From: JAXDMK01 sp963790325
Lineage (GTDB): Bacteria > Actinomycetota > Acidimicrobiia > Acidimicrobiales > AC-14
Direction of reading: 5' to 3'
Assembly: GCA_963790325.1 (NCBI GenBank)
Contig: CAWBNY010000002.1
Span: forward strand, 806,001 to 870,000
Length of the DNA: 64,000 nt
The notes under the pieces were generated by a model, which worked only from the letters and a program-made list of their open reading frames with translations, did not search any database and was not told the origin of the DNA. The translations under genes were made by a program, and so were the position numbers. This document shows, one piece after another, positions 26,381 through 34,392 of the stretch; positions within the stretch are counted from its first letter, which is position 1, and the number at the start of each line of letters is the position of its first letter.

Positions 26381-27927
26381 CGGCGGGTCAGGCGTGACCG
26401 GCCCCGGCGGACGAGCGCCCGCGGGAATCGGGCCGTCCGAACTATCGAGCTCCCGATCCTCCACGACAACGACTCTGTCATGCTCGCCAGGCGCTCCTCC
26501 AAGGCGGCGATGCGCCGCTGGGCGGCGGCCAGGTCGAGCGACGCCCCGGTGAGCACCGACCGGCGGGACGGTGCCGACCGGAGGGCGGCCGTCAGCGAGG
26601 GCTTGACGTGCCCCGCCCGGACCAGGGCCTCGACCTCCTCGGGGGGCACCGCCCCCGCCTCCACCGCCTCCCGGTACCACCCCATCCACAGCTCGGCCAG
26701 GGGGTTGTCGTCGTTCTTCCACGGCTGGGTGGGAACGACCGTGTAGTGCAGGAGCTTGGTGCGCCCGGGTTCGAAGCGCTCCAGCTCGTTCCACTCCGGC
26801 GGGATGCCGTCGGCGATCTCGGCCGGGGGGACGATGCAGACCTCGGACAGGAGCTGGGCGTAGGTGTAGCGGCCCTCGTCGAGGCCGGCGACGATCTCGT
26901 CGACCTTCCACCGCAGGTGGTCGCAGTCGAGGAGCATCACGGCCACGCTGCGGGCGCCCAGGTAGGGGGCGGGGTGGCCGTCCCACGCGCCGGTGGGGGC
27001 CGGGGCGGTGCAGAGGACCCGGCGGTCGCCGAAGGGCAGCTCGGCCAGCTCGGCGACGTCGCCGAGGACGATCATGTCGGCGTCGAGGTAGAGGGCCCGG
27101 CCCCGGTACCCGCACGCCTCCGGGATCATGAACCGGCAGAAGGAGAACGTGGTGCGGGGCTTGTTCTCCGGACTCCGGGGGACGGGGTGGGGCCAGTCGA
27201 GCATGGGGGTGACCTCGACCGGCACCGAGGCCGACTTGCGGATCGAGTACTCGAGCACCCGGTGGGCCACGATCTGGGACTCGTCGGTGCCGAGGAAGAT
27301 CCGCAAGGGTTCGACGAGCGGCTGGTAGTCGATGCCCCGCTCGGCCACGATCACCGCCAGCCGATCGAACTGCTCGTCGAAGCTGGAGGCACCGTTGGCC
27401 AGCATCGTCTCCGCCGCCAGGTGCTGGAAGGCGGCGCCGTAGGAGCGCCCCCCGTCGATCCCGAGGGAGCGGACCTGGCGGACGCCGAGCGTCCCGAGGA
27501 GGTTGAGGGCGGCCTCGGCGCTGAAGCGTTTGGCTCCGATGACGGGCGACCGCCCGTGGACGGGGCCGCCGGAGAGGTTGTACCAGACCAGCCGGCCCTC
27601 CCGGTCGAGCTCCTCCAGCACCGGGTACTCGCCGAACCAGTCCTCCAGGGCCCGGTCGGAGTGGGTGCTGCGCAGGTGGGGGTGGCGGGGCATCACCAGC
27701 CACCGGCAGCGGTGGCGGAGGCCGTCGGCGCACCCGCCGACCACGTCGACATCGACGATGTGGGCCACGTCGACGTCGACCTCGTTGACCACGTGGTTGA
27801 GCGAGAGCCGGTTGTAGCCGGAGACGTCGAAGGTGGGGAGGCGGTCGAACGTGGGCCCCTTGCCCAGCACCAGCCAGGGACGGGGCGGGAGCCCGGCGCC
27901 CGCGAACCACTCGGTGAGCTCGATCAC
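26377..27927 (-). CDS. Two-domain protein: DUF115/MptE-like N-terminus plus GT8-like glycosyltransferase
   Basis: A 516-residue fusion. Residues 1-210 have a pattern like DUF115/MptE-like and related glycosyltransferase-like proteins: LVLGKGPTFDRLP, RLSLNHVVNEV, and SLGIDGGRSYGAAFQ. Residues from about 212 to 460 are a GT8-like domain closely matching the gene at 17103: RIFLGTDESQIVAHRVLEYSIRKSA, DADM in LYLDADMIVLGDVAEL, and LLHYTVVPTQPWKNDDNPL. A helical segment follows and ends in a basic tail. The likely role is adding one or two sugars to the exported glycan. It begins with GTG, follows kdsD by 19 nt and overlaps wzm. Confidence 0.78.
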   Translation of the reverse strand: MIELTEWFAGAGLPPRPWLVLGKGPTFDRLPTFDVSGYNRLSLNHVVNEVDVDVAHIVDVDVVGGCADGLRHRCRWLVMPRHPHLRSTHSDRALEDWFGEYPVLEELDREGRLVWYNLSGGPVHGRSPVIGAKRFSAEAALNLLGTLGVRQVRSLGIDGGRSYGAAFQHLAAETMLANGASSFDEQFDRLAVIVAERGIDYQPLVEPLRIFLGTDESQIVAHRVLEYSIRKSASVPVEVTPMLDWPHPVPRSPENKPRTTFSFCRFMIPEACGYRGRALYLDADMIVLGDVAELAELPFGDRRVLCTAPAPTGAWDGHPAPYLGARSVAVMLLDCDHLRWKVDEIVAGLDEGRYTYAQLLSEVCIVPPAEIADGIPPEWNELERFEPGRTKLLHYTVVPTQPWKNDDNPLAELWMGWYREAVEAGAVPPEEVEALVRAGHVKPSLTAALRSAPSRRSVLTGASLDLAAAQRRIAALEERLASMTESLSWRIGSSIVRTARFPRALVRRGRSRLTRR

Positions 27928-27946
27928 GGTCGCCTGGCGACGAGCC

Positions 27947-28921
27947 TCAGATACCGCTCCGGACCAGGTCGTGAAGGCGGACGAGGCCCACGCAGTGGCC
28001 CAGCTCGTCGACCACGGGCAGGACGCTGATCTGGGACGGCCGGTTCTCCATGAGCTGGAGGGCGTCGTAGGCGAGGGTGGCGGGCAGGACCGAGACCGGT
28101 TCCGCGGTCATGACGTCGGCGGCGGTCAGCGACTCGACCGCGTCGGGGGAGGTGCCCCCGACCGTCCGCCGCACGTCGCCGTCGGTGACGATGCCGAGGA
28201 GGAGCGAGTCGGCGTCCTCGACCGTGACCGCCCCCTGCCCACCCCGGCTGACGGCGAGGACGACCTCGTGCCACGGGGTGTCGGGGCCGACGGCGGGCCG
28301 GTCGGCCCGGGCCATGAGGTCGGAGACCCGGAGGGTGAGGCGCTTGCCCAGCCGGCCTGACGGGTGGTTGAAGGCGAACTGCTCGGGGGTGAGCTGCTTG
28401 ACCTCCATGACGGCCATGGCCAGGGCGTCGCCCACGGCCAGGGCGACCGAGGTGCTGGCGGTGGGGGCCAGGTTGAGGGGGCACGACTCGCGGGCGGCGA
28501 AGGCGTCGAGGGCGATGGCGGCCCGCCCGGCCAGGGTGGAGCGCAGGTTGCCCACGATGGCGATGACGGGGACCTTGCGGTGCTCGAGGTAGGGGAGCAG
28601 GCCGAGGAGCTCGTCGGTCTCGCCGCTGTTGGAGATGAGGACGGCCACGTCGTCGCCGGTGACGATGCCGAGGGCGCCGTGGAGGGCGTCGGACGGGTGG
28701 AGGAAGAGGGCGGCGGTGCCGGTGCTGGTGAGGGTGGCCGCGATCTTGCGGGCGATCACACCCGACGTGCCCGCCCCCGAGAGCACGATCCGACCCTCGG
28801 TGCCGGAGACCAGGTCGACGGCGGCGGCGAACGCCACCGGGTCGAGGCGGTCGGCGGCGTCGAGCAGGGCCTGGGCCTGGAGCCGGATCAGGTCGGCGCC
28901 GGCCACGGGCGAGCTTCCCAT
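27947..28921 (-). CDS. kdsD: Arabinose-5-phosphate isomerase (KdsD/KpsF type)
   Basis: Converts ribulose-5-phosphate to arabinose-5-phosphate, the first step to Kdo. The 324-residue protein has a SIS domain (VLSGAGTSGVIARKIAATL, FLHPSDALHGALG, ISNSGETDEL) and two C-terminal CBS domains (from about 205), the standard KdsD layout. The segment ESCPLNLAPTASTSVALAVGDALAMAVM is family specific. kdsA and a kdsB-kdsC fusion occur within 11 kb, so it very likely serves Kdo synthesis and not arabinose metabolism. It lies in a minus-strand operon with the Wzm/Wzt exporter. TAGACT 9 nt upstream of the ATG suggests an internal promoter. Confidence 0.92.
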   Translation of the reverse strand: MGSSPVAGADLIRLQAQALLDAADRLDPVAFAAAVDLVSGTEGRIVLSGAGTSGVIARKIAATLTSTGTAALFLHPSDALHGALGIVTGDDVAVLISNSGETDELLGLLPYLEHRKVPVIAIVGNLRSTLAGRAAIALDAFAARESCPLNLAPTASTSVALAVGDALAMAVMEVKQLTPEQFAFNHPSGRLGKRLTLRVSDLMARADRPAVGPDTPWHEVVLAVSRGGQGAVTVEDADSLLLGIVTDGDVRRTVGGTSPDAVESLTAADVMTAEPVSVLPATLAYDALQLMENRPSQISVLPVVDELGHCVGLVRLHDLVRSGI

Positions 28922-28930
28922 CGGCCGGGA

Positions 28931-28936
28931 AGTCTA
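28931..28936 (-). promoter_or_regulatory. Candidate -10 element (TAGACT) for kdsD
   Basis: Minus-strand TAGACT, 9 nt before the kdsD ATG and overlapping the stop codon of the upstream gene. Confidence 0.4.
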
Positions 28937-29818
28937 CCGGCTGGTCCGCTCCCGGACGCGGCTGGCCGCCCGCCGGCCGAGGGATCGGGCCCGGCGCAGC
29001 ACCACCCGGGCCAGCGGGGGCCGGGCCGGTGGGGGGCTGGTGAGGGCGGGCCGGTGCGGGTGGTCGCGGGCGGAGATGTCCTCGGTGGGCGCCACCACCG
29101 GAGGAGCGTCGAGCTCCCCGCACAGCCGGGCGAAGTCGAGGTCGGGGTCGTCGAGCTTGAGGAACGGGGTGAGGGCGACCAGGTTGACGCCCCGCTCCCG
29201 GAGGGCGGCCCGCACCTCGGCCAGGCCCTCGTAGTACTGGAGGTAGCGCTCCTCGGGCTGCTTGTCCAGCCACTTGGTGTGCTGGCGGTGGGCGTGGTGG
29301 TTGCCCCCCAGGGCGCAGTTGTCGCAGCCGACGAGGATGACGTTGCGGGCGCCCATGTTGGCGGCCAGGTTGGCCGCCGTCTGGGAGATCGACGACCACT
29401 GGTAGAGCAGCTCGCCGGTGGGCCGGCGGACGTAGTCGAGCACCCGGGCGGCGTCGTTGACGCCGAGGTCGGCGTGGTCGGGCCGGGGTCCTCCGCCGGA
29501 TCGGACGGAGAACGTGTAGAAGGTGCGATCGGCGTGCTCGAACTGCTCCGGCGTGAGCACCTTGCGGGCCTTCCCGGACTTGGTGACCCACGTGATCTCC
29601 GGGTGGGGCGCCTCGCCGTCGATGAACTCGGGCACGTTGAGGTGAGGGCCGATGGTGATCCCGTACCGGACAGGGACGTTCTTCCATGCCATGTTGAGCC
29701 CGATGGTGATCTTCCCGTCCAGGAAGGACGGGGGCAGGACCCGCATGCTGGTCCCGGAGCCGACCACGTAGATGTCGGCTCCCGCGTGGCGCCCGTAGAG
29801 CTCGGACACCGGTCTCAC
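28934..29818 (-). CDS. DUF115/MptE-like protein, possible glycosyltransferase
   Basis: A 294-residue protein. It has a Rossmann-like start (DIYVVGSGTSMRVLP), ITIGLNMAWKNVPVRYGITI, and SISQTAANLAANMGARNVILVGCDNCALGGNHHAH. This resembles the DUF115/6-hydroxymethylpterin pyrophosphokinase-like fold often found in glycan gene clusters; the N-terminal domain of the 26377 gene has a related layout. The C-terminus is basic. Function not certain; a sugar-transfer role is inferred from company only. GTG start; first gene of the minus-strand export run that ends at 20994. Confidence 0.62.
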   Translation of the reverse strand: MRPVSELYGRHAGADIYVVGSGTSMRVLPPSFLDGKITIGLNMAWKNVPVRYGITIGPHLNVPEFIDGEAPHPEITWVTKSGKARKVLTPEQFEHADRTFYTFSVRSGGGPRPDHADLGVNDAARVLDYVRRPTGELLYQWSSISQTAANLAANMGARNVILVGCDNCALGGNHHAHRQHTKWLDKQPEERYLQYYEGLAEVRAALRERGVNLVALTPFLKLDDPDLDFARLCGELDAPPVVAPTEDISARDHPHRPALTSPPPARPPLARVVLRRARSLGRRAASRVRERTSR

Positions 29819-29880
29819 CGCGTGCTCACTGGTCCCCCGCCATCGCCGGACGAGGCTAGCGCCCCCTCCCCGGTCCTAGG

Positions 29881-30738
29881 ATGGCCGCCAACCGTGCAGC
29901 CCCGGCGCCGATCCCCCTGCTGTCCGACCCACCCGGCGGGGGCCGGACGGTGAGCCCGCCGGATCCCGATCCGGGTCCCGTCACCGCCGTCGTCGTCCAC
30001 TTCCGGGGGGGTGAGCACCTCGACCGCTGCGTCGAGTCGTGCCTGGCCGCCGACCGTGTCGCCGAGGTGGTCGTGGTCGACAACGAGGGCGTCGGCGACG
30101 AGCTGCGGGCCCGGCTGCCGCGGACCCGGGTGACGGTGGTCGACATGGCCGGCAACGTCGGGTTCGGCACCGCCGCCAACGTCGGGATCGGCCGGGCCCG
30201 CACGCCGTCGGTGCTCGTCCTCAACCAGGACGTCGTCCTCCCCCCTGCGACCCTGGAGGCGATGCTGGCGGTCGGCACCGCCGCCGGAGCCTGGATCGTG
30301 ACGCCCCGCCTCCACGACGCCAACGGGGTGGAGGGCGGCCGCAAGTCGGGATTCGGACCTCCGCTCACCTGGGGTCCGAGGCCGGCCGGCGACGGGTGGA
30401 CCCCGGCTCCGTTCGTGGCCGGGGCGGTGATGCTCCTGACGCCCGGCCACACCGACCTCCGCTTCGACGAGCGGTTCTTCATGTACGGGGAGGACGAGGA
30501 CCTGTGTTTCCGGGTCTGGGAGGCGGGGGGGAGCGTGGTGGTCGTGGAGACCGCGTGGGCGCTCCACGTGGGGGCCACGGCCACGTCGACCATGTGGTCG
30601 GATCGGCGCACCGAGCACCGCATCCTGGTGGCCCGGGCCCGGTTCGTGGCCAAGCACGCCGGGTGGTGGGGCGCGGCGCGCTTCGTCGCCATCACCGGCG
30701 GCCGCATCGTGCGCGGCCGGCGGGCTCAGGCCAGGTAG
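29881..30738 (+). CDS. Family 2 glycosyltransferase (WbbL/rhamnosyltransferase-like)
   Basis: A 285-residue inverting GT-A enzyme: AVVVHFRGGEHLDRCVESCL, AEVVVVDNEG, NVGFGTAANVGI, LVLNQDVVLPP (the DxD equivalent), AGAVMLLTP and FDERFFMYGEDEDLCFRV, where the ED-E-D acidic cluster matches rhamnosyl- and galactofuranosyl-type transferases. The donor sugar is not known. The ATG at 29881 opens the frame; a Pro-rich N-terminal extension of about 35 residues precedes the fold, and GTG at 29950 is a possible later start. It converges with the next gene (13-nt overlap). Confidence 0.87.
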   Translation: MAANRAAPAPIPLLSDPPGGGRTVSPPDPDPGPVTAVVVHFRGGEHLDRCVESCLAADRVAEVVVVDNEGVGDELRARLPRTRVTVVDMAGNVGFGTAANVGIGRARTPSVLVLNQDVVLPPATLEAMLAVGTAAGAWIVTPRLHDANGVEGGRKSGFGPPLTWGPRPAGDGWTPAPFVAGAVMLLTPGHTDLRFDERFFMYGEDEDLCFRVWEAGGSVVVVETAWALHVGATATSTMWSDRRTEHRILVARARFVAKHAGWWGAARFVAITGGRIVRGRRAQAR

Positions 30739-31850
30739 CGGTCGAGGACCTCGCGCTCGAAGCGCGGGATCAACACCCGCCAGTCCCGCGCCGCCCCCGC
30801 CCGCCGGGCGGCCTCGCCGACCCGTCGCCGTTCCGCCGGGTCGGCGGCCAGCCGCTCGACGGCGGCGACGAACTCGGCCGGCGTGGTCGCCAGCAGGCCC
30901 GCCCCCGCCTCCCGCAGGTCGTCGACGACCCGGTAGTCGTACGACACCGTGGGCACGCCGACGGCCATGTACTCCGCCACCTTGGAGGCCCGCACGCCCT
31001 GGTCGGCCGTCCGGGGGTAGAGGGCGATGTCGAAGTTGGCCACGTAGGCCAGCGAGCGTTCCCGGGGGATGGCGCCGAAGAGGACGACGTCGGCCCGGCC
31101 CCCGAGCCGTTGCCGCAGGCGCTGGCTGGCCTCGCCCACCAGCCACAGCCTGGCCGTCGGGACCCGGGCGTGGATCTCGTCCCACAGATCGAGCAGGTGG
31201 TCGACGTTGTGGAGGGGATTGTCGGCGTGGCGGTCGCCGGTGAGCCGGAGGGTCGAGGCGATGTAGCCGACCACCACCCCGGCGTCGCCGTCGGGTCGGT
31301 ACCGCTCCCGGACCTCGGCCACCGCCCGGGGCGAGAGCGTCTCCGTCTCCGCCCCCAGGGGCAGGACGTAGAACGGGCCGGGAACCCCCATGGCCTCGAA
31401 CCGGCGGACGGCGGAGTCGGCCGTCACCACCACCACGGCCACGTTGGGCCGGGTGAGGATGGCCGCCTCGTCGGCCGAGAAGCTGGGATCGTCGAGCTGG
31501 GCCACCACCGGTCCCGGGAAGTACGGGATCTGGGTGTGGCCGTGGGCCAGCATCCACCGGTAACGCCGGCCCGCGGCCCGGACGACGACCTGGTGGCGGG
31601 CGGTCGTGAGGGCCCGGTAGGAGCGGAACTGGACGGCCCGGGCCACCCGGTTGGCGGAGCACATGGAGAGGTAGCAGTCGACCCGGGCCAGGCGGGTGAC
31701 CAGGCCCTCGACCTGGGGGCTGTTGTGACCGCGAAACCAGATGTTCTGGTAGAAGATCCGGTCCTCGGCGGGGGGCGGGCCGACGAACAGGCGGGCGTGG
31801 GCGACCCGGTGGAGGACGGGGCGAGCGGGGACGTCCCGGTCGGCTTCCAT
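30726..31850 (-). CDS. Family 4-like glycosyltransferase
   Basis: A 374-residue GT-B protein: the N-terminal half has DRIFYQNIWFRGHNSPQVEGL, the C-terminal half the donor pattern VVGYIASTLRLTGDRHADNP, RLWLVGEASQRLRQRL, VVLFGAIPRERSLAYVANFD and ALYPRTADQGVRASKVAEYMAVGVPTV. The acceptor is unknown. TAAGGT lies 8 nt before the ATG. It is divergent from the WbsX-like gene, their two -10-like hexamers being only 13 nt apart, and converges with the GT2 gene. Confidence 0.8.
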   Translation of the reverse strand: MEADRDVPARPVLHRVAHARLFVGPPPAEDRIFYQNIWFRGHNSPQVEGLVTRLARVDCYLSMCSANRVARAVQFRSYRALTTARHQVVVRAAGRRYRWMLAHGHTQIPYFPGPVVAQLDDPSFSADEAAILTRPNVAVVVVTADSAVRRFEAMGVPGPFYVLPLGAETETLSPRAVAEVRERYRPDGDAGVVVGYIASTLRLTGDRHADNPLHNVDHLLDLWDEIHARVPTARLWLVGEASQRLRQRLGGRADVVLFGAIPRERSLAYVANFDIALYPRTADQGVRASKVAEYMAVGVPTVSYDYRVVDDLREAGAGLLATTPAEFVAAVERLAADPAERRRVGEAARRAGAARDWRVLIPRFEREVLDRYLA

Positions 31851-31858
31851 CCGGGGGG

Positions 31859-31864
31859 ACCTTA
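31859..31864 (-). promoter_or_regulatory. Candidate -10 element (TAAGGT) for the GT at 30726-31850
   Basis: Minus-strand TAAGGT, 8 nt before the ATG at 31850; part of a compact divergent promoter with 31877-31882. Confidence 0.4.
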
Positions 31865-31876
31865 CCGCGCCCTCGG

Positions 31877-31882
31877 TAGGAT
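31877..31882 (+). promoter_or_regulatory. Candidate -10 element (TAGGAT) for the WbsX-like gene
   Basis: TAGGAT ends 6 nt before the ATG at 31889. The segment between the two divergent hexamers also holds an imperfect inverted repeat (CTTACCG and CGGTAGG). Confidence 0.45.
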
Positions 31883-31888
31883 GCCCCG

Positions 31889-33031
31889 ATGGCCGAGGGC
31901 ACCGTCGCGCGCCATCGCAGCCCCGACGCCCTCCGGTTCGTGGCCTTCTACCTGCCCCAGTTCCATCCCATCCCGGAGAACGACGAGTGGTGGGGTCCGG
32001 GGTTCACCGAGTGGACCAATGTGGTCTCGGGCCGACCCCTGTTCCGCGGTCACGACCAGCCCCACCTGCCCGCCGACCTGGGGTTCTACGACCTCCGGCT
32101 CCCGGAGGCACGGGCCGCCCAGGCCGCCCTGGCCGCCAGTCGGGGCATCCACGGCTTCTGCTACTACCACTACTGGTTCGAGGGGCGGCGGCTGTTGGAG
32201 CGACCCTTCGCCGAGGTCCTCCGCTCCGGTGAGCCCGAGCTCCCGTTCTGCCTGTGCTGGGCCAACGAGAACTGGACCCGGGTGTGGAACGGCAAGGACG
32301 ACCAGGTCCTGCTGCGACAGACGTACTCCGCCGCCGACGACGTGGCCCACGCCCGGTGGCTGGCGGAGGCGTTCGCCGACCCCCGCCACCTCCGGGTCGA
32401 CGGCCGGCCGGTGTTCCTCGTCTACCGGGCCAGCCGGCTGCCGGACCCGGTGCGGACGACCGACAGGTGGCGGTCGGAGGTGGTCCGCCTGGGCGGGGCC
32501 GAGCCCTACCTGTGCGCCGTCCAGTCCCTCGCCGCCGACCGGGTCGACCCCAAGACCCTCGGGTTCGACGCCGGCGTCGAGTTCGCCCCCGACTTCACCG
32601 ACCCCACCAGCCTGGGCCGCGCCCCGGTGCGAGCCCTCCGCCGGTTCCTCCGGCCGGGCAGCCCCTACCGGCGCCACCGGGTGGCCGACTACGAGGACGT
32701 CGCCCGCCGGATGCTGGCCCAGCCGCCGCCGGCCTACACCCGGTTCCCGTGCCTGACCCCCGGCTTCGACAACTCCCCCCGCCGGTCCGGGGGCGGGGCC
32801 ACCATCCTCGTCAACTCGTCCCCCGCCGCCTACGAGCGGTGGCTGCGGCGGGTGGTCGGGCGGTTCGAGCCGCCGTCGCCGGAGGAGAACCTGGTGTTCG
32901 TCAACGCCTGGAACGAGTGGGGCGAGGGCAACCACCTCGAGCCCAGCCGGCGGTGGGGGACCGGGTACCTCGACGCCCACGCCCGGGTCGCGTGCGGCCC
33001 CGGCCCCGGCCCCGGCCCCGGCCCCGGCTAG
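31889..33031 (+). CDS. WbsX-like protein (glycoside hydrolase 99-like domain)
   Basis: A 380-residue protein of the WbsX family common in O-antigen and cell-wall glycan clusters. Family motifs: AFYLPQFHPIPENDEWWGPGFTEW (split as AFYLPQFHPIPEN and WWGPGFTEWTNV), GFCYYHYWFEGRRLLERP, FCLCWANENWTRVW, TPGFDNSPRR, and VNAWNEWGEGNHLEP. The fold is like GH99, but these proteins act in polysaccharide assembly by an unproved reaction. It ends in a Gly-Pro repeat encoded by a short tandem GGCCCC repeat (about 32996-33029). It converges with and overlaps the methyltransferase gene by 4 nt. Confidence 0.88.
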   Translation: MAEGTVARHRSPDALRFVAFYLPQFHPIPENDEWWGPGFTEWTNVVSGRPLFRGHDQPHLPADLGFYDLRLPEARAAQAALAASRGIHGFCYYHYWFEGRRLLERPFAEVLRSGEPELPFCLCWANENWTRVWNGKDDQVLLRQTYSAADDVAHARWLAEAFADPRHLRVDGRPVFLVYRASRLPDPVRTTDRWRSEVVRLGGAEPYLCAVQSLAADRVDPKTLGFDAGVEFAPDFTDPTSLGRAPVRALRRFLRPGSPYRRHRVADYEDVARRMLAQPPPAYTRFPCLTPGFDNSPRRSGGGATILVNSSPAAYERWLRRVVGRFEPPSPEENLVFVNAWNEWGEGNHLEPSRRWGTGYLDAHARVACGPGPGPGPGPG

Positions 33032-34056
33032 GTCGGGGAGCCCGGATCCACGGTCGCCCACAGCTCGATCTCCTCGCCCGCGCCCACCAGGGCGGCGGCG
33101 CAGCTGGCGACCGTGCCGGCGGCCACCACCGGTCGCGGTGGCTGACGGTGGTGGCGCAGGTGCCAGCTCCGCCGCCAGCTCACCGGGCCCTCCCGGGACG
33201 ACCGGGTGGCCAGGGACGCGACCTCGAAGCCGGCCGCCTCCACCGTCGCCCGCAGCGTGGGGGGGGCGAAGAGGACCAGGTGGCGGGGCGGTTCGAGGGC
33301 GTACCACGAGCGGCCGAACAGGCGGCGGCCGAAGGCGGCCCAGTTGGGCGTGGCCACCCCCAGCCTCCCCCCGGGGGCGAGGAGCGGGCGGAGGGCTCGC
33401 AGCTCACCCACCGGGTCCTCCAGGTGCTCGATCACGTGGTTGAGGGTGATCACGTCGAACGAACCCGGCTCCAAACCGCCGTCGGCCAGGCTCGCCACCA
33501 CCGCCAACCCCTGCCCCGTCGCCACCGCCCGGCTGGTGGCGTCGGGCTCGACGCCCACCACGTCCCAGCCCAGGGCCCGCATGAGCAGCAGGTACCGGCC
33601 CGCCCCGCAGCCCAGGTCGAGGATCCGCCCCCCGGGCGTGGCGCGGGGCACGAGGAGGCATCCCCACTGGGAACCGATCCGCACCATCGGGACGGCGGCC
33701 ACCAGCCGGTCGACCGGTCCCGGCGACACGGGCCCGGCCGTGCCTCCCTCCTCCACCCGGTACCCGAGGCCGGCCAGCGCGTGCCGGCGCAGCCAACGGC
33801 GGGCGGGCGAACGGGCGGGACCGTCGACGCCCGGGGCACGGACCTGATGCTGCACGTAGCTCGCCGGGTAGCCGGCGCTCACATCCTCCGGGAAGGGGTC
33901 CAGGGCCACCAGCCGGCACTCCGGGCAGCGCCGGAAGTCCCACCGGCCCTCGACGTGGTAGCGGCCGTCGACGACACCGGCCAGAACCGCCTCCCGGGCC
34001 CGGCGGGACCCGCACAGCACGCAAGCCGGCCGGGCCCCCGCGTCGACGTCGGCCAT
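33028..34056 (-). CDS. SAM-dependent methyltransferase with N-terminal zinc-ribbon motif
   Basis: A 342-residue protein. The N-terminus has CVLCGS and RCPEC, a four-cysteine zinc-ribbon pair often seen before Methyltransf_23 domains in glycan clusters. The catalytic fold has ILDLGCGAGRYLLLMRALG, VVGVEPD, FDVITLNHVIEHLEDP and LLAPGGRLGVATPNW. It may methylate an NDP-sugar or a nascent glycan. The ATG at 34056 follows TAGGGT by 7 nt. It is divergent from the small gene at 34120. Confidence 0.87.
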   Translation of the reverse strand: MADVDAGARPACVLCGSRRAREAVLAGVVDGRYHVEGRWDFRRCPECRLVALDPFPEDVSAGYPASYVQHQVRAPGVDGPARSPARRWLRRHALAGLGYRVEEGGTAGPVSPGPVDRLVAAVPMVRIGSQWGCLLVPRATPGGRILDLGCGAGRYLLLMRALGWDVVGVEPDATSRAVATGQGLAVVASLADGGLEPGSFDVITLNHVIEHLEDPVGELRALRPLLAPGGRLGVATPNWAAFGRRLFGRSWYALEPPRHLVLFAPPTLRATVEAAGFEVASLATRSSREGPVSWRRSWHLRHHRQPPRPVVAAGTVASCAAALVGAGEEIELWATVDPGSPT

Positions 34057-34063
34057 CCCGTCC

Positions 34064-34069
34064 ACCCTA
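34064..34069 (-). promoter_or_regulatory. Candidate -10 element (TAGGGT) for the methyltransferase gene
   Basis: Minus-strand TAGGGT, 7 nt before the ATG at 34056. Confidence 0.4.
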
Positions 34070-34119
34070 TGAGGAGTCGACGGGACCGACCGCGCCGGGT
34101 ACGGTCCGCGGGGACCGAC

Positions 34120-34392
34120 GTGGGCACCATCGACGCGTTCATACGGCGCACCCGGACCTATGCGCCAGTGGCCCTGCGGGGCCGGTGGAACCCGGGCACC
34201 TGTCCGATCGGCCACGGCGGGACTGTTCCCCGGGGCGCCCTCGTCGTCCGGGAGTGGACCGCCGACGTCGCCGGGTTCATCCACGAGCACAGCGGGCTGG
34301 CCACCACCGTCCACGACATCCGAGACCGCCGCCTCGGCATCGACGGCGACCACCGCGACATCCTCGTCACCCGCAAGCCGGTGCGGGCGTGA
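34120..34392 (+). CDS. Small protein of unknown function, first gene of the kdsBC operon
   Basis: About 90 residues from GTG at 34120; an ATG at 34069 would add a 17-residue Arg-rich stretch. The sequence runs VGTIDAFIRRTRTYAPVALR to TVHDIRDRRLGIDGDHRDI and LVTRKP, with no membrane segment. It looks like the C-terminal part of a larger enzyme fold, perhaps a methyltransferase, but no catalytic motif is visible and I do not assign a function. Its TGA overlaps the GTG of kdsB-kdsC (GTGA), so it is translationally coupled to Kdo activation. TACGGT lies 14 nt upstream. Confidence 0.55.
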   Translation: MGTIDAFIRRTRTYAPVALRGRWNPGTCPIGHGGTVPRGALVVREWTADVAGFIHEHSGLATTVHDIRDRRLGIDGDHRDILVTRKPVRA

